Source: Mixophyes australis (taxonomy: Eukaryota; Chordata; Amphibia; Anura; Limnodynastidae). Taken from it: 64,000 bases of DNA. The notes under the pieces were generated by a model. That model saw only the letters and a program-made list of their open reading frames with translations. It ran no database searches and was not told the DNA's origin. Location: the NCBI GenBank assembly GCA_036250195.1, contig JAVHZZ010000003.1, positions 17,996,504 to 18,060,503 on the forward strand. Reading direction: 5' to 3'. Positions within the stretch are counted from its first letter, which is position 1. Each line of letters starts with the position of its first letter. Below, one piece after another: positions 33,648 to 46,038 of the stretch. The translations under genes and the position numbers were made by a program.

Positions 33648-33962
33648 CTATAGCAGTGATAGCAAGGGTTCAGCTTGTAACCACAAGACTGGAAGACAAT
33701 GAGTCTCTGTTAGACTAGCAGCTTTCTCTGTTATACTGGCAGCTTTCTCTGTGAGACTGGCAGCTTTCTCAGTTAGACATGCAGCCTTCTCTGTTAGACT
33801 GGCAGATCTTTCCAAGGGAATGGCAGCTCTCCACATTGCATTCAGCCTCTCTACACTTGCATTGCCTTCTCTGACTGTGCTTCTATCAGCAGCTTCTTCT
33901 TCCTCTGAATTCACCTCCTCCATTAGAATCCTCTTATGCAGCGGTCCTGGCAATGACCACAA
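33648..33962 (-). other. Unidentified ORF with 7-residue repeats
   Basis: A 104-codon minus-strand frame. An acidic segment (NSEEEEAADRSTVREGNASV) is followed by five tandem heptads of the type SLTEKAA. The heptads come from a 21-bp tandem repeat at about 33708-33810. The heptad pattern could form a helix or coiled coil. No start context or upstream domain was recognised. It could be a remnant of a transposon accessory protein or a chance product of the repeat. Confidence 0.35.
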
Positions 33963-34080
33963 AATAAGGATTTTTTGGTCGTACTCCTGCGCTTCTCTCT
34001 CTCCCTCTGGTCCAAACTCTTTACTAAGGGAGGTTCTGAAGTCACTTTCTGTCTCTCTGTGCCTTCAGCATGCTGGGTAG

Positions 34081-35227
34081 TTTAGATTTATGTGCCAAAG
34101 AAAGCACTGGACTGCCCCCAGCCAACTGTCTCTATACTCCTGAGACTGACCCTCCCTGAGCAGGTACGTACTGGGTCTGGCGGTAACATACAGAATATTT
34201 ACACCAGAGATTTCATTTTGCGGCACTAGATTATTGAAATGAGGTAAAGGGGTGGGGATATTACATGTTTACAATTGTTATTTGCTTTGCGGAAGGGCGC
34301 ACATTCCTAGGAGGTTGGATTGTGGTGTAACCTTCACACTTTTGTAACGTCGGCCTCTTCAAATTTTTCCACAACAACACATAACAAGTTATGTATAGTG
34401 GCAAAGGTCCCCGTACAACTCTCTGTATATAATAATACACAGCGCGTATGCAAACCTCGATTTTGGTGGGGCAGTCTTGAAATGAGGGCTCTGACCGGCT
34501 GTCCCATCCGGGGACATGTTTGTCTCGTGGGTGGGAATGTTGGGGGGAATGTTATGGGCCCCCTGTCCCGCTGCCAGGGACTTGCAAGTTGGGATGTATA
34601 CATATCTCGCCTTGATGACTGAAGCAAATTATATTAACAGTTAATTATTTTTTTCTTAAAATACTCCATGGCAGCCTTAACGACGGGTTAGTCCCATCTA
34701 GGATTAGGTAGAGACAGGATATAAAACATACTGTACCTCCAGGTAGTATTTAGTGCCGCTCCATCCTCTTCCCTGGTATCTCTGAGCAACTTCTCAAATG
34801 TACCATAAACAAAGTGACCAACATAGGTGAGAAATTAGGCGGAAAAAAAGGAATTAACCGTAATAATTTGCTTCTTTCATCTTCAAACCCCCATTGCAGC
34901 CTTAATAATGGGATATACCCAAGTAATAGCAATATGCAGCATATATGCTGCGTAATTAGAAAATTCATTAAGTGTCTGTGTGAAGAAATTGTTTCCCAAA
35001 CTGGTCATCAGTAGATGACATCACATCCAGTAGACGTCTGGTGGAGGTATGAATAGATGACCACCTCGCATGCCCGTCTTGGGTCTTGCTACTGCTCTGG
35101 TTGAGTAAGGCTTTGGTATTTCTGGTACCATACATCTGTTTCTCTTATAGTAACCTATAATCATCTTCGAGGTGGTCTGTTTGCATAGAGCTGTATCAGT
35201 CCTTAGTACCACCTTATCTGAATAGAC
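34081..35227. other. No recognised gene
   Basis: Sequence between the heptad-repeat ORF and the hAT element. Only short overlapping frames on both strands, none with recognisable motifs. Confidence 0.3.
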
Positions 35228-35570
35228 TAAAGATGCTCACTGACCCCCGTGTTTTGGTTTTGGATCTGGATTACCTTCGAGTTTTGGTTTTGGCAAAACC
35301 ACCCTTGCGTGTTTTGGTTTTGTTTGGTAATTTTGTTTAAAAATCAATTTTTTTGTGGCATAAAATAACCAAATTTAGTGCTCCACCTGTTTCTTGGATA
35401 AGTAATGTAATTGTAAAGCTAATAAATGATGAAAAAAACTGTTTAATTCCTGGTAGGCCCTAATTCTACACACAAACCAGATTGTCTTCCTCTCCATCTA
35501 TGCCTATTGGCAAAGCAGCCATCGTCTTTGGGTGTATATTACACCCTACACTTATAGTTAAATATATAAA

Positions 35571-35970
35571 GAAATGGACAAAGGCAGTTTGGTTTCTGTC
35601 TCTCCAGGCCCCCTCCAGTTGTAGAAAATAGTAAAAAATTCAGCCGTTATAGACTGTACAATATAAATTGAAATGGACAAAGGCAGTTTAGTTCCTGTCT
35701 CTATAGGCCCCCCTCCACTTGTAGAAAATAGTAAAAAATGCAGCCGTTATAGACTGTACAATATAAATTGAAATGGACAAAGGCAGTTTGGTTTCTGTCT
35801 CTATAGGCCCCCCTCCACTTGTAGAAAATAGTAAAAAATTCAGCCGTTATAGACTGTACAATATAAATTGAAATGGACAAAGGAAGTTTGGGGTCAGTCT
35901 GTGTATGACACCCTACCCTTATTGAAAAATTGCCAAAACAGCAGCCTTTCAAGACTGTACGAGATATAGA
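35571..35970. repeat. 100-bp tandem repeat, four copies
   Basis: Units begin with aaatggacaaaggcagttt near 35573, 35671, 35771 and 35871 and contain gtagaaaatagtaaaaaatt. It lies in the 3' untranslated part of the hAT element. The last unit is diverged. Confidence 0.9.
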
Positions 35971-36017
35971 AATGCCCCAAGTCCCTTTCCTATATGGGGG
36001 TAGACTGCACCCTACAC

Positions 36018-39000
36018 TTATATAGAAAGTTTTAAAAAGATGTTATCGTCATCATCTTCAGCTTCATCCTCACCCTCATCAGTGTGTACGTCATCATCAC
36101 AGACTATCAATTCATCGCCGCTTGAATCTGCTATTACAGAACTGTCAGTGCTTGGATGTCTTTGATGGTGAAGGCCTTCCTCGTGGAAGATGTAGTTCAT
36201 TTTTATGAACATCATTTTCTCCACATTTTTGGGAAGTAACCTCCTACGGCGATCACTGACTAGGTACCTGGCTGTGCTGAATACTCGTTCAGAGTACACA
36301 CTGGAGGGTGGGCAGCTTAGGTATTGCAAAGCAAGTTTGTACATGGGTTTCCAAATGGCCTGCTTTTCTTCCCAGTAAGGAAAGGGACTGTCTGACATTT
36401 CCATATCAACTACCTCTTGAAAATAATCCTCCACCATCCTTTGCATGTTAATACTCGGATTGGATGGAGTTATGGGCAAGGTCACACATTTTTTTAAAAA
36501 ATTTTTCAAACCAGCCCAGATGTTAAACTGTTCTGGTCTACCAAATGCGTCTTCCCTGCTTCGCTTTGGAAAATTATTTTTTTTCCGAGCAGCAGCTGCT
36601 TGAGAAACTGAAGAAGGACACGTCGTCAAGCCAAGGCCCAGTTCAGCGGACAACTTGCTGAGCAATAGCTCCTTGCAAAACTTCACATCTCGCTCATTTT
36701 GAAGCAAAGACTCAATGTTGGTCTTAAACCTTGGATCAAGCACAGTGGCCAAAACGTAGTGATCCGAGTTCAAGATTTTAATTACTCGAGGATCATTGTG
36801 AAGCGAATTAAGTACTTAATTTACAAGGCCAACATACTTTGCGGAATTGCTTGCTTTCATCTCGTCCTTCAGTTTCTCAAGCTGCTTTTCCAATAGTCTA
36901 ATTAAAGGAATGACTTGGCTCAAACTAGCAGAGTCTGCACTCACCTCACATGTCACAACTTTAAATGGTTTCAACACCTTGCACAGAACTGAAAGCATTC
37001 CCCACTGTGCAAGAGTGAAATACATCCCCCCTCCTTTCCCAATGTCATGACTTGTGCAATACGATTGGATGGCTTCGTGCTGTTCCTCCATCCTCTGAAG
37101 CATGTACAGGGTGGAATTCCACCGAGTTACCACCTCTTGCTTAAGTTGGTGGCAGGGCAAGTTAAACTGTTCTTGGAGCTGCTGCAATCTCCTACATGCT
37201 GTGGCTGAATGCCTGAAATGGGCTGAAATTTTACGGGCCAAAGAAAGGATCTCCTGCACCTCACGGTTATTTCTTAGGAAGCTCTGCACCACCAAGTTGA
37301 TGGTGTGAGCAAAACAGGGAATGTGATGGAATTCACCCAGCTGTAATGCTCGCACTATATTGTTGGCGTTATCAGAAATGACATATCCTGGGGAGAGTCC
37401 GAGTGGTATAAGCCATGTATCAATGACATCTCTCAGTTTGCGTAACAAATTGTCAGCCGTATGCCTGTTTGTGAAGCCGGTGATACAAAGAGTGGCCTGC
37501 CTGTGACAAATGTTACGTAGTGGTGTACATGCTGCTGCTGTTCCTGCTGGTGAAGGCGCATGACCATCCCAGTGGGCTGTCACAGTCATATAGTCTTTGG
37601 TTTGCCTACTTCCACTTGCCCACATATCTGTGGTTAAGTGGACAGTGGGCAGAATGGCATTTTTCAGCGCAATCTCTACATTTTTACACACTTTTTGGTA
37701 TAGTTGCGGAATAGCTTTACAGGAAAAATGGTGTCGCAATGGAATTCTGTAACGCGGACACAAAACCTCAATTAACTGTGAAAACCCAGCTGCGTTTATT
37801 GTGGATATTGGACACAGATCTAACACTAACATGGTAGCCATGGCGTCTATGATTCGCTTGGCGACTGGGTGACTGCTGTCATATTTGCTTCCCCTAGCAA
37901 ATGATTGTTTCACAGTAAATTGCTGAAATGTAGGACTGCTCTTTTTCTTGCCCTTCCTCTGGACTGACGATTCACCCCCAGCAGCAGCAACAGCAGCAGT
38001 AGTGGGACTAACGCTTTCTTCAGAGGAATCAATTATAGTGCAGGAGTCATCCAGCCTTACTAAGTGGGATGCCGGGCTAACTCTGAGCGCTACTGAGGAT
38101 ATTGATGAGGATGGTGTTGTGGGTGTATTTTATAGCCGTCGGGATGTCGGTGACCGAAGGGTCCTAGCCTATGACGGATTGCTTGTAATTTTTTTGGAAG
38201 AACTTTCAGCTTTTCCCAACACTTTGCCATGAACTCTCTTCAAATGGCGTAACATAGATGAGGTTCCAAGATGTTTAAGGTCCCTCCCTCAACTGACTGT
38301 GGCTTGACATACACTACAAATGGCTATACAACTGTTGTCTGGATTTGGGTAGAAATAATTACACACATAAGAAGTGGATTTTTTTATTTTATGCCCAGGC
38401 ATGACAATGGCCTTTTTCTTGTCACGTGCCAGAACTGCTGCCACTGGTGCAGGACTTACACTAACAACCTCATCCTCATAAACATCCTTATTAGCGCCCT
38501 CGTCGCCTACACAAATCTCCCCCTCATCCTCTTCTAATTCCAAAGTGGCATCCTCAATTTGTGCATCACCAGCTACACTCTGGCTGTTCAGGCACACATC
38601 AGCAGAACTGCTGAAAGGGCCCTTCTTTATGGGTACACAAACAGAATGTTCACAATTACACATACCACTGGTGGATGGACTCTCCACAGGGATTGGTGTC
38701 ATTTCTGATTCAGAGCAAACATTATCCTCTAATGCCTTACTGTTTTCTTGCAGCTCGGCTTTCACGCGTAACAGTAGTTGTGCACCACTTTTAGACTCCA
38801 AATTACTTGGTCTTGCTTGGTCACTGTACAAAAGAAGGCTCAGTAACATTTTTTGATCTGCCACTAATAGAGAAAGACGAAGGCCTCATTTTTTCTTTGC
38901 CACTGCGTGTGTAGAATGGCATGTTGGCAAAAAATTTTTATCGGCACTTAACTTTTCCTCAGTTACACTTCTTTTTCGCTTCAACACTGAAATTTTTTTT

Positions 39001-39145
39001 TGTTTTGTGTTTTTTTCCCTGATTTAAAAAGACTATGTACTTTTACATAGGCTTTACCAGATGACGTACTGGGAACACTGCCATTAGGACTGGTGCCAGC
39101 ACCTGCTTGCTGATTCTGCTTATATGTGGACTGCTTTGAATCCAT
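36018..39145 (-). pseudogene. hAT transposase with BED zinc finger, several in-frame stops
   Basis: The likely start is an ATG at 39145 (MDSKQSTYKQNQQAGAG). After an early frameshift, one frame runs from about 38860 to 36018 and is broken by four stops near 38287, 38165, 38130 and 36818. A BED-type finger is visible (CSVC, then LRHLKRVHG). The catalytic core TTDMWASG and VISDNANN follows, with CFAHTINLVVQ. The C-terminal hAT dimerisation region is SSVYSERVFSTARYLVSDRR with KNVEKMMFIKMN. An active protein would bind the element ends and move it. This copy is dead. The three stops near the finger could each derive from CGA, CAG or CAA by C-to-T change. Confidence 0.9.
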
Positions 39146-39184
39146 TTTAATGAGCCCAAACCACTTGTAGTGCAAAATATTATA

Positions 39185-39400
39185 TAGCTACTGCTGCTAA
39201 ATATGACTTTTTGCAGCCAAAAAAATTATTGTTTCATACTGGGGAATATGGGACACCCCAAAGCACTTGTAGTGCAAAATATTGTATAGATACTGCTGCT
39301 AAATATGACTTTTGGCAGCCAGAAAAATTATTGTATCACACTGGGGAATATGGGACACCCCAAAGCACTTGTAGTGCAAAATATTGCAAAAAAAATGCCT
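39185..39400. repeat. About 108-bp tandem repeat, two to three copies
   Basis: Units contain cacttgtagtgcaaaatatt and ctgctgctaaatatgacttt. Lies upstream of the hAT transposase start, inside the element. Confidence 0.85.
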
Positions 39401-39955
39401 CCTCCATCCTCCTCTCTTCCTGCTTTAACAATTGCTAATAGAATTGGTAGCAGAATTGAAAGTATAAGGTATACATTTATTGCTCTGTCCCTGCTCTAAT
39501 ACAGCCTGTGACCTAATCCTGCTTTCTCCTTCTGTCAAATGGCGATGGATTGCTGTGGAGGCGGGTATTTATGCATTTCAAATATCGCGAGAACCGAGCC
39601 CCGAGATCCGACGACGTCATGATGATGACGTTTTGCCTCGATTTCGATTCCGAACGGGCGGGAGAGTACCGAGCCTGCTCAGCTCGGTACTCGGATAGGC
39701 AAAGTTCGGGCGGATTCGGTTCTCGGGGAACCGAGCCCGCCCATCTCTAGTAAAAAGGAAAGTGCTGCAACTTACTAAGCAGTAGAGAGATCTGTGAATA
39801 CACAACAGAGACTGAGCTATGTACTGAGGACAGTGTGAGAGGACAGAGACAAGTTACACTTGTACAATAACAGTTCAGCAGACACAGATCAGTATAACTC
39901 CACCATTACATCACTGACACTGAGAACATCAGCAGTTACTTAGACACAACTTACT

Positions 39956-40515
39956 GATCCCTATATACTATATACTGATCCCTATATACTATATACTGAT
40001 CCCTTTATACTATATACTGATCCCTATATAATATATACTGATCCCTATATAATATATACTGATCCCTATATACTGATCCCTATATAATATATACTGATCC
40101 CTATATACTGATCCCTATATAATATATACTGATCCCTATATAATATATACTGATCCCTATATAATATATACTGATCCCTATATACTGATTCCTATATAAT
40201 ATATACTGATCCCTATATACTATATACTGATCCCTATATACTGATCCCTATATAATATATACTGATCCCTTTATACTATATACTGATCCATATATACTAT
40301 ATACTGATCCCTTTATACTATATACTGATCCCTATATACTATATACTGATCCCTATATAATATATACTGATCCCTTTATACTATATACTGATCCCTATAT
40401 ACTGATCCCTATATAATATATACTGATCCCTATATACTGATCCCTATATAATATATACTGATCCCTATATAATATATACTGATCCCTATATACTATATAC
40501 TGATCCCTATATACT
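39956..40515. repeat. AT-rich minisatellite (tatactgatccctatataat)
   Basis: About thirty units of 12-20 bp made of ctgatccctatata with either atatata or actatata spacers. It starts just right of the hAT element. Confidence 0.95.
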
Positions 40516-40753
40516 TCTACTGCTGACTATAAAGAGTCAGTTTCTCAGGAAAACTACAGAAATAGTGTTTTACCAAAATCTTCTTGTGAAGGTCGACAAC
40601 CACTTAATAAAGTGACTATTCATAAGGTGCAACGGGATACGAAAAAAGAAACTTATGCACCACTTCTACAGATAGTTATTGAAATATTTGATGTAGATCT
40701 TCAAGTTGTATTGGGAAATGCATCTCTTTAATGTGTTTAGTTATGTAGTAATG

Positions 40754-40788
<35 letters not shown>

Positions 40789-40793
<5 letters not shown>

Positions 40794-41260
40794 ATAATAT
40801 AAATGTCTAGCGGCGTGTGTTAGTCTGTCTGTGTGTGTGTGTGGAAAAAATAAAACCAAGCTGCAGCGCCACCTGCTGGGCGGAGTTATACACTGACCTA
40901 CTAAATTCTTAGTGTGTGTGTAAAAAAAAATTCAGAAAGGGCTGAAATTTGGTATACTAAGATGTTTTTAATTTGTTAATTGTTAAAAGTGTTTATAAAG
41001 ATTTAAAATATATATATATTTCTTGAAGGAGAAGTGACAGTTGGGAGTGATTGGTGGTTGCCGGGGGTGACAGTTGGGAGTGGTTGGTGGTTGCCGGGGG
41101 TGACAGTTGGGAGTGGTTGGTGGTTGCCGGGGGTGACAGTGGGGAGTGGTTGGTGGTTGAGGCCTGGGCTATGGCCCAAATGCATGACAAGAACCTTTTT
41201 AACACCCTGAAGTAGCTTGATTTGACTAGAATGCATGAGTATCATGCACGGGTTAACTTG
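40789..41260 (+). mobile_element. Helitron-like element, full-length copy H4
   Basis: Starts tctctataatataaatgtct in a (ta)n run and ends gcacgggttaacttg, after the hairpin-capable gcatgagtatcatgc. It is the inverted counterpart of H1, with about four copies of the 33-bp repeat at 41028-41155. The short-range TC start and subterminal hairpin suggest a Helitron or Helentron derivative, though the superfamily is not proven. No coding capacity. Confidence 0.55.
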
Positions 41261-42634
41261 TATATATATATATATATATATGTGTGAAGATTAATAATTT
41301 ATTCTGGCAGAAACATCCATAGACATAGAATTCCAATAAGATATCAGTGTTATTAGTGTGGCGAATTTAAAGGTTTGTCAATTGTAAATAGTTTCAAAGT
41401 GATAAGATATTGTTTAAAAATAATTGTGCGCTTCTAAAATAAATATCAGAGTAATTCTTATTAATAAAAGGAAATTAGTTCAGAATACACTTGTGTCATT
41501 TTAAATCTCTGTGGATAAATCTCTTTGGTGCATAGAAGATCTGAAGTGTTGAAACCAGAAAGAGAACTATTTAATACTGATAAGGTGCAACTTCAACGTA
41601 TTACTCTAAATAACACCACACGGGGTATTATACTACCACCATCAATCCAGTGGCCAGACCGAAAGAGCGAAGTTTAGAACAATATTTGAGGTCTTACATT
41701 TAGACTACAAGGGTTTCTGCCCAGAGGAATGTTGGGTAAAAGCATCTGGCGCTCACATCCTTCTTTTTTTCAAGAAGTTTAATTCCAAACACCCCCATAA
41801 CATAAGACAATCATAAAATGATGTTGCATGACTTTACTACCCAGAAGAACACTTGAGAGCTAGTTTGCCCCATCATTACCGTTATCTGTTTGATTGCAGT
41901 CTGAAGCCTTCACTATGGAGGGGCAAACGCAGCTTGACCGTATTGAGCAGTATGAGGCGGGACATACATCTCAACTATCGTTGCAGTCGGGACAAAGTCC
42001 ATACTGAGCGGGATAGTCACACAAAGTCGGGACTGTCCCACCAGAATCAGGACTGTCCTGCGCTCTCCTATCTTCTTGCAGATTTCACTACCTGCGCCTG
42101 CTGGTCTTTTGCCTGGATCCTGGAATGCTGGGGCCCAGTTTGGAAAAAAGGGATAGGTACATACAATTTAGAAAGCCTAGCAGTGAGTGAACCATTTAGC
42201 TCTCCCTGTCTCCAACCAGCCCTGACGTTAAATCAAAAGCACCTATGTTTAGTAAGTCTCCCTCCCTACTTTAAACCAGCCCCGACATTAAATTAATAGC
42301 ATTTACAATTAATAGATAGACATATGCCCCAACATGCCCTGACATTAAATTAATTGTAGTACATTTAATTAATAATTAATTTAAATATTGAATACATGAT
42401 ATTTACAATAAATAAAGAGCCCTCATTCTCCCTAAACTCAGATCCACATTACATTAATAATCCCCAAATCACCCTAGCATTAATTAAGTAATGCCATAAC
42501 TTAATAGTCATTACTATGACTCACTATTAAATGAAATAGTCCTACCCATCAAATAAATTGCCTCCAGCTATAAAAATTTTATTTCAAACCCATTATTATA
42601 TGATTATCACTCAGCCTCACCATTAAATGAATAC
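41261..42634. other. No recognised gene
   Basis: Contains a 147-codon plus-strand frame at 41853-42296 whose middle is a repetitive gggac/gtccc segment (about 41955-42060). It shows no family resemblance and is treated as repeat-derived. Confidence 0.3.
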
Positions 42635-43381
42635 TGTGACAGGATGGACCGCCTATCCCATCCTGTCTGTTGTTGCTGGGAACCAGCTGGGCTTACTTTG
42701 CCACCATTCCCTTTTGTTATTCCAAATATGTCCCTCCTGCCGCAGCAGGAGGAGCCTGCTGCCACCACTGGACTCCTTTATGGCTTCGAGAATCACGTTC
42801 CTTTGGGTAACTGTCTCACTGGCTATTTTTAGAATCAGGATGCAATTTGTTTATCCAAGCATGGATTTACATGCATTGCAAAGCTAACAATATTTACACT
42901 TATCTGTGATATTCTAAAACCTTGCTGTGATTTCCTGAATCCTACAGTGGATATCTGACAGCAAGTCTAATTACCCCGTCCTTTCCCTTAAGGGGTATTG
43001 GACACTCACATCAAAAGGTCTAATCAACATGAGATTAGCATGGGTGCTTTCTTCCAACAGTTGCAGAATACACATTTCCTCCAAAGAAAAGAATTCCCCA
43101 AGAAACGTTGCAAACCCCAAACAAGGCATTTCCTTACACCAAGATATACAAAAGACTTTCTAAACAAAGAATTATTGTATCAGATATATACATCAGAAAT
43201 AATGCATTTCCTCTAGGAACCTTAAAATTTTCTCCCCTGGTCTCAGAAAGAAATATTTCCTATATCAAAATATACAAAATATCAAAAATACGTGCATTGC
43301 AATTATATAAATAAGCACCCTGCGCTATTTCCTTTAAATTCATTTATGCCATAAGTTATTTATAAAAGTGATCCAGTCACA
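42635..43381. mobile_element. Solo LTR 3, 5-bp target duplication aatac
   Basis: 747 bp, starting TGTGAC and ending GTCACA, a perfect 6-base inverted repeat. It is flanked by aatac at 42630-42634 and 43382-43386. TATAAAAG lies at about 43361, close to the 3' end. No adjacent retroelement genes. Confidence 0.85.
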
Positions 43382-43386
43382 AATAC

Positions 43387-44324
43387 CCAGCCTCCACCCC
43401 TATTTCAGTAAGAGCCCTCCCCTCATGCTTAACTTCTGCCATTCAGCTCTAGATTTCAGGGGCAGACTCTTCTGTCTGCCTCTCTTATAGGACTGCATTG
43501 CAATGTAATCTTGCCCGCCCCAGGAAAGAGGTTGGACAGAACATACACTGAGATGAGAATAACATAACAGATCTGTAGAAATTAGAAGTCTGCCTAGGTT
43601 GTGGTGGAGAAATATTACCCCTTTACAACCACCCCTATTATTAAATTTAACTATTTATTTTTCCTCATAAAATTCTGCTCTGTTTAGACTCCTTTAACTC
43701 AACTTAATTACTGGGACAAAATTGAAGTCCTTTCACTGAGTGCAAAAGACTGAATGTTCCTCTGCACAGCAAAGAACACACATAAAAATACGCCCTCTAC
43801 AGCCCTTTATCTCGTGTCAATAAGCATGTCAAACATTTTGTGCTTTAGGTATGTCCTCCTCTATATTTTTGCAATCCATTCTCACAATGTAATGCTTGAT
43901 AAGATTTATATACAAAATGTAAAACTTTCTTTTTACCAGCAGAGGGCAGTGTTAGTTCGTATACTATTTAAGAATCTTTCACCGTCATGTGATTTGCATG
44001 CAAAAATAACATTTTGTAATAATATTCCCGATAGACGCATTAATTGAAAAATGATTGCACAAGTTTAGCAATATTTTTATGTTCTTAAAATATTTTTTAC
44101 AGCATAAAATATGCAGAATGCTTCTTTCTTTTCTAAATATTTGCATACCGTCAACACACGATCTGACATTTATAGCATCAATCTGGGGTGAGCAGACTGC
44201 CATATTACGCTTTGTACAAATATGTGAACGCTTTTGTACTCCTTAATTTATTGCAATAAATATATATAGCAGTTCATGTTTTACACAATATTTATGTTAC
44301 ACAGTTGAAGCTGGCGAATTATTA
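43387..44324. other. No recognised gene
   Basis: AT-rich. Short frames at 43754-44047 and 44055-44246 lack recognisable motifs. Confidence 0.3.
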
Positions 44325-44586
44325 CCTTTTATAAATATAGCACCGCTGTATTATGCAGCGCTGTACAGAAATTATTTCTCATTCTACCTGTCCCAATGGA
44401 GCTTATAGTCTAAGTTCTCACAACAGCAACAACACACACATTTAAGTCAGAGGCCAATTAACCTGGCGTGTTTTTAGAGTGTGGAAGGAAACCTGAGCAA
44501 ACTCCACACAGATAGGGCCCTGGTTGGGAATCAAACTCATGACCCCAGTGCTGTGAAGCAGCAATTCTAACCACTGTGCTGCCCCG
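44325..44586 (-). mobile_element. tRNA-derived SINE, diverged copy
   Basis: The minus strand starts ggggcagcacagtggttaga. It has the B-box region gagtttgattcccaacc and a body with gctccattgggacaggt, and ends near the gcgctgcataatac tail. An internal deletion has removed part of the conserved body. Confidence 0.7.
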
Positions 44587-44636
44587 AGGTGATAGATATG
44601 TTGGGTGGTCAGTAGTTGTTTGCATATATAGGGTAT

Positions 44637-44837
44637 AGTTGCCTACTCTCCGGGAGACTCCCGAATGACTGGGAGTTCTACCGGACTCTTGGGAGAACAG
44701 AACAACCTCCTGACTCCTGTCACTTCCTTAGTGAGTTGAGGGGGGAGGGGGCAATCCTTATCATAGCCCCACCCCTTGCTGCAATAGGCCAAAAGGTCTC
44801 CCTTCCCAGAAGACCATACCGCAGCGAACGTAGCAAC
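44637..44837. repeat. Interspersed repeat related to 23455-23720
   Basis: Shares gttgcctactctccgggaga and the self-complementary start with the copy at 23455. GC-richer than its surroundings and non-coding. Confidence 0.4.
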
Positions 44838-45377
44838 ATCGAATTCATCTTCAAACGCAAAGGACACTTCCAACAGCCTACGATTTCATAGGTGCCAAAG
44901 GGGAGGAGATTGGTCATATGCACCCAGTCAATGTACAATAAGGGCGTACAAAGCTGCTGATTCAAGCTTTGGGCATCTCTCAGGTACATGTTGTTCTGTT
45001 GTATCATTTGCAACAACTACAGGTCTTGTGTAAGTCCCGAGTGACAGTGATGACGGCTGTGTATGCATGCTACAACATGTGTTTGCAAACAGGAGCAACT
45101 GTAAAAATGCATTTTATGTACAGTGGGCATTAATAACATGATGATAAATATATATCATGCAAAACTTTTTTTAAATTGTTTTGTAATTTAGTTTATAATG
45201 ACTATATTATTAATAGGTAACAATGATTGAATACTCTTTGTTTATGTGCGTTCAACAAGAGACGTTTCTTCAGATCCGCTTGTAGCTGAATATGGATGTG
45301 GGTATGGCCACATTACGCATGTTATTTAAAATAAATGCACAATGCGCTCGTTTTACGTGTCTTAATGAATCAGACCC
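44838..45377. mobile_element. Family C element, 5'-truncated copy
   Basis: Matches the inner part of copy 3 (26195 onward): gaattcatcttcaaacgcaa, agctttgggcatctctcagg and gatgacggctgtgtatgc. It ends cttaatgaatcagaccc, the family C right end. Confidence 0.5.
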
Positions 45378-46030
45378 TTATTGTCAGGTGTTATATTGCA
45401 ATCCCGGTATTTAAACACATTTTGAAGGGGTGTAGAATGTGCTTGGAGGTGTTTCGTTCATACGTGAGAGATTGTAAAACTTTGCATACACAATGTATAT
45501 AAGGTTAGAAAATAAATAAAATATTTAATATTTACAGCTGGTCCAGAAGTGTAGTTAGACCAGAATTGTGCGTTGCTTTGAGGGTTTGTCTATCTTCGGA
45601 CACCCCTTTGTAAACTTTCAGTGGGAAACCTCTCTATTAACCCACTGGTACTGTATTATGATGTGATTGACACTATATAAACAGACAATATTAATTTAAA
45701 CAAGTAAAGGGTTAGATAAAAGTGACAGAGATCAACCATGTCAACACTGAAAGAATTGCCAGGCAGCTCCATGGACCCTACCGTGACAATTTGGTGGACG
45801 CCGCTACTGAGCAGTTATGGTGTGGCCCTTAGCCTATGATGTATTCTTCTGGTTCTATAGGCAGGTACATCACCCTGAGAGAGTGGTCTGGATCTTCTTC
45901 AGGTGTGTTAGATATTTAGGCCTCTAGCTAATCGCTCAGTCTAGAGGGATTCACATCTGAACCTCTGCTCATGAAGAAGGAGGTACGGCAGTATAAATTA
46001 CTGTGATTTCATCATCATATTGGGACATGG
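45378..46030. other. No recognised feature
   Basis: No gene or repeat boundary recognised between the family C copy and the next hAT element. Confidence 0.3.
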
Positions 46031-46038
46031 GTTACAGC

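Larger units (their letters stand above)
35228..39749 (-). mobile_element. hAT transposon with decayed transposase
   Basis: The ends are taaagatgctcactgacccc on the left and, inverted, tagagatgggcgggctcggt on the right. The left end matches the right end of the small element at 58816-59154. The element carries the transposase pseudogene at 36018-39145, a 100-bp tandem repeat at the 3' side and a 108-bp repeat at the 5' side. The flanking 8-mers gaatagac and gtaaaaag do not match, so the outer limits could reflect recombination or decay. Confidence 0.75.

Noticed and set aside
35220..39757. Target duplication for the large hAT transposon
   Set aside because: The flanking 8-mers gaatagac and gtaaaaag agree at only four positions, so no duplication is claimed.
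41853..42296. 147-codon plus-strand frame
   Set aside because: It covers a repetitive gggac/gtccc segment, lacks any family match and shows no exon borders.
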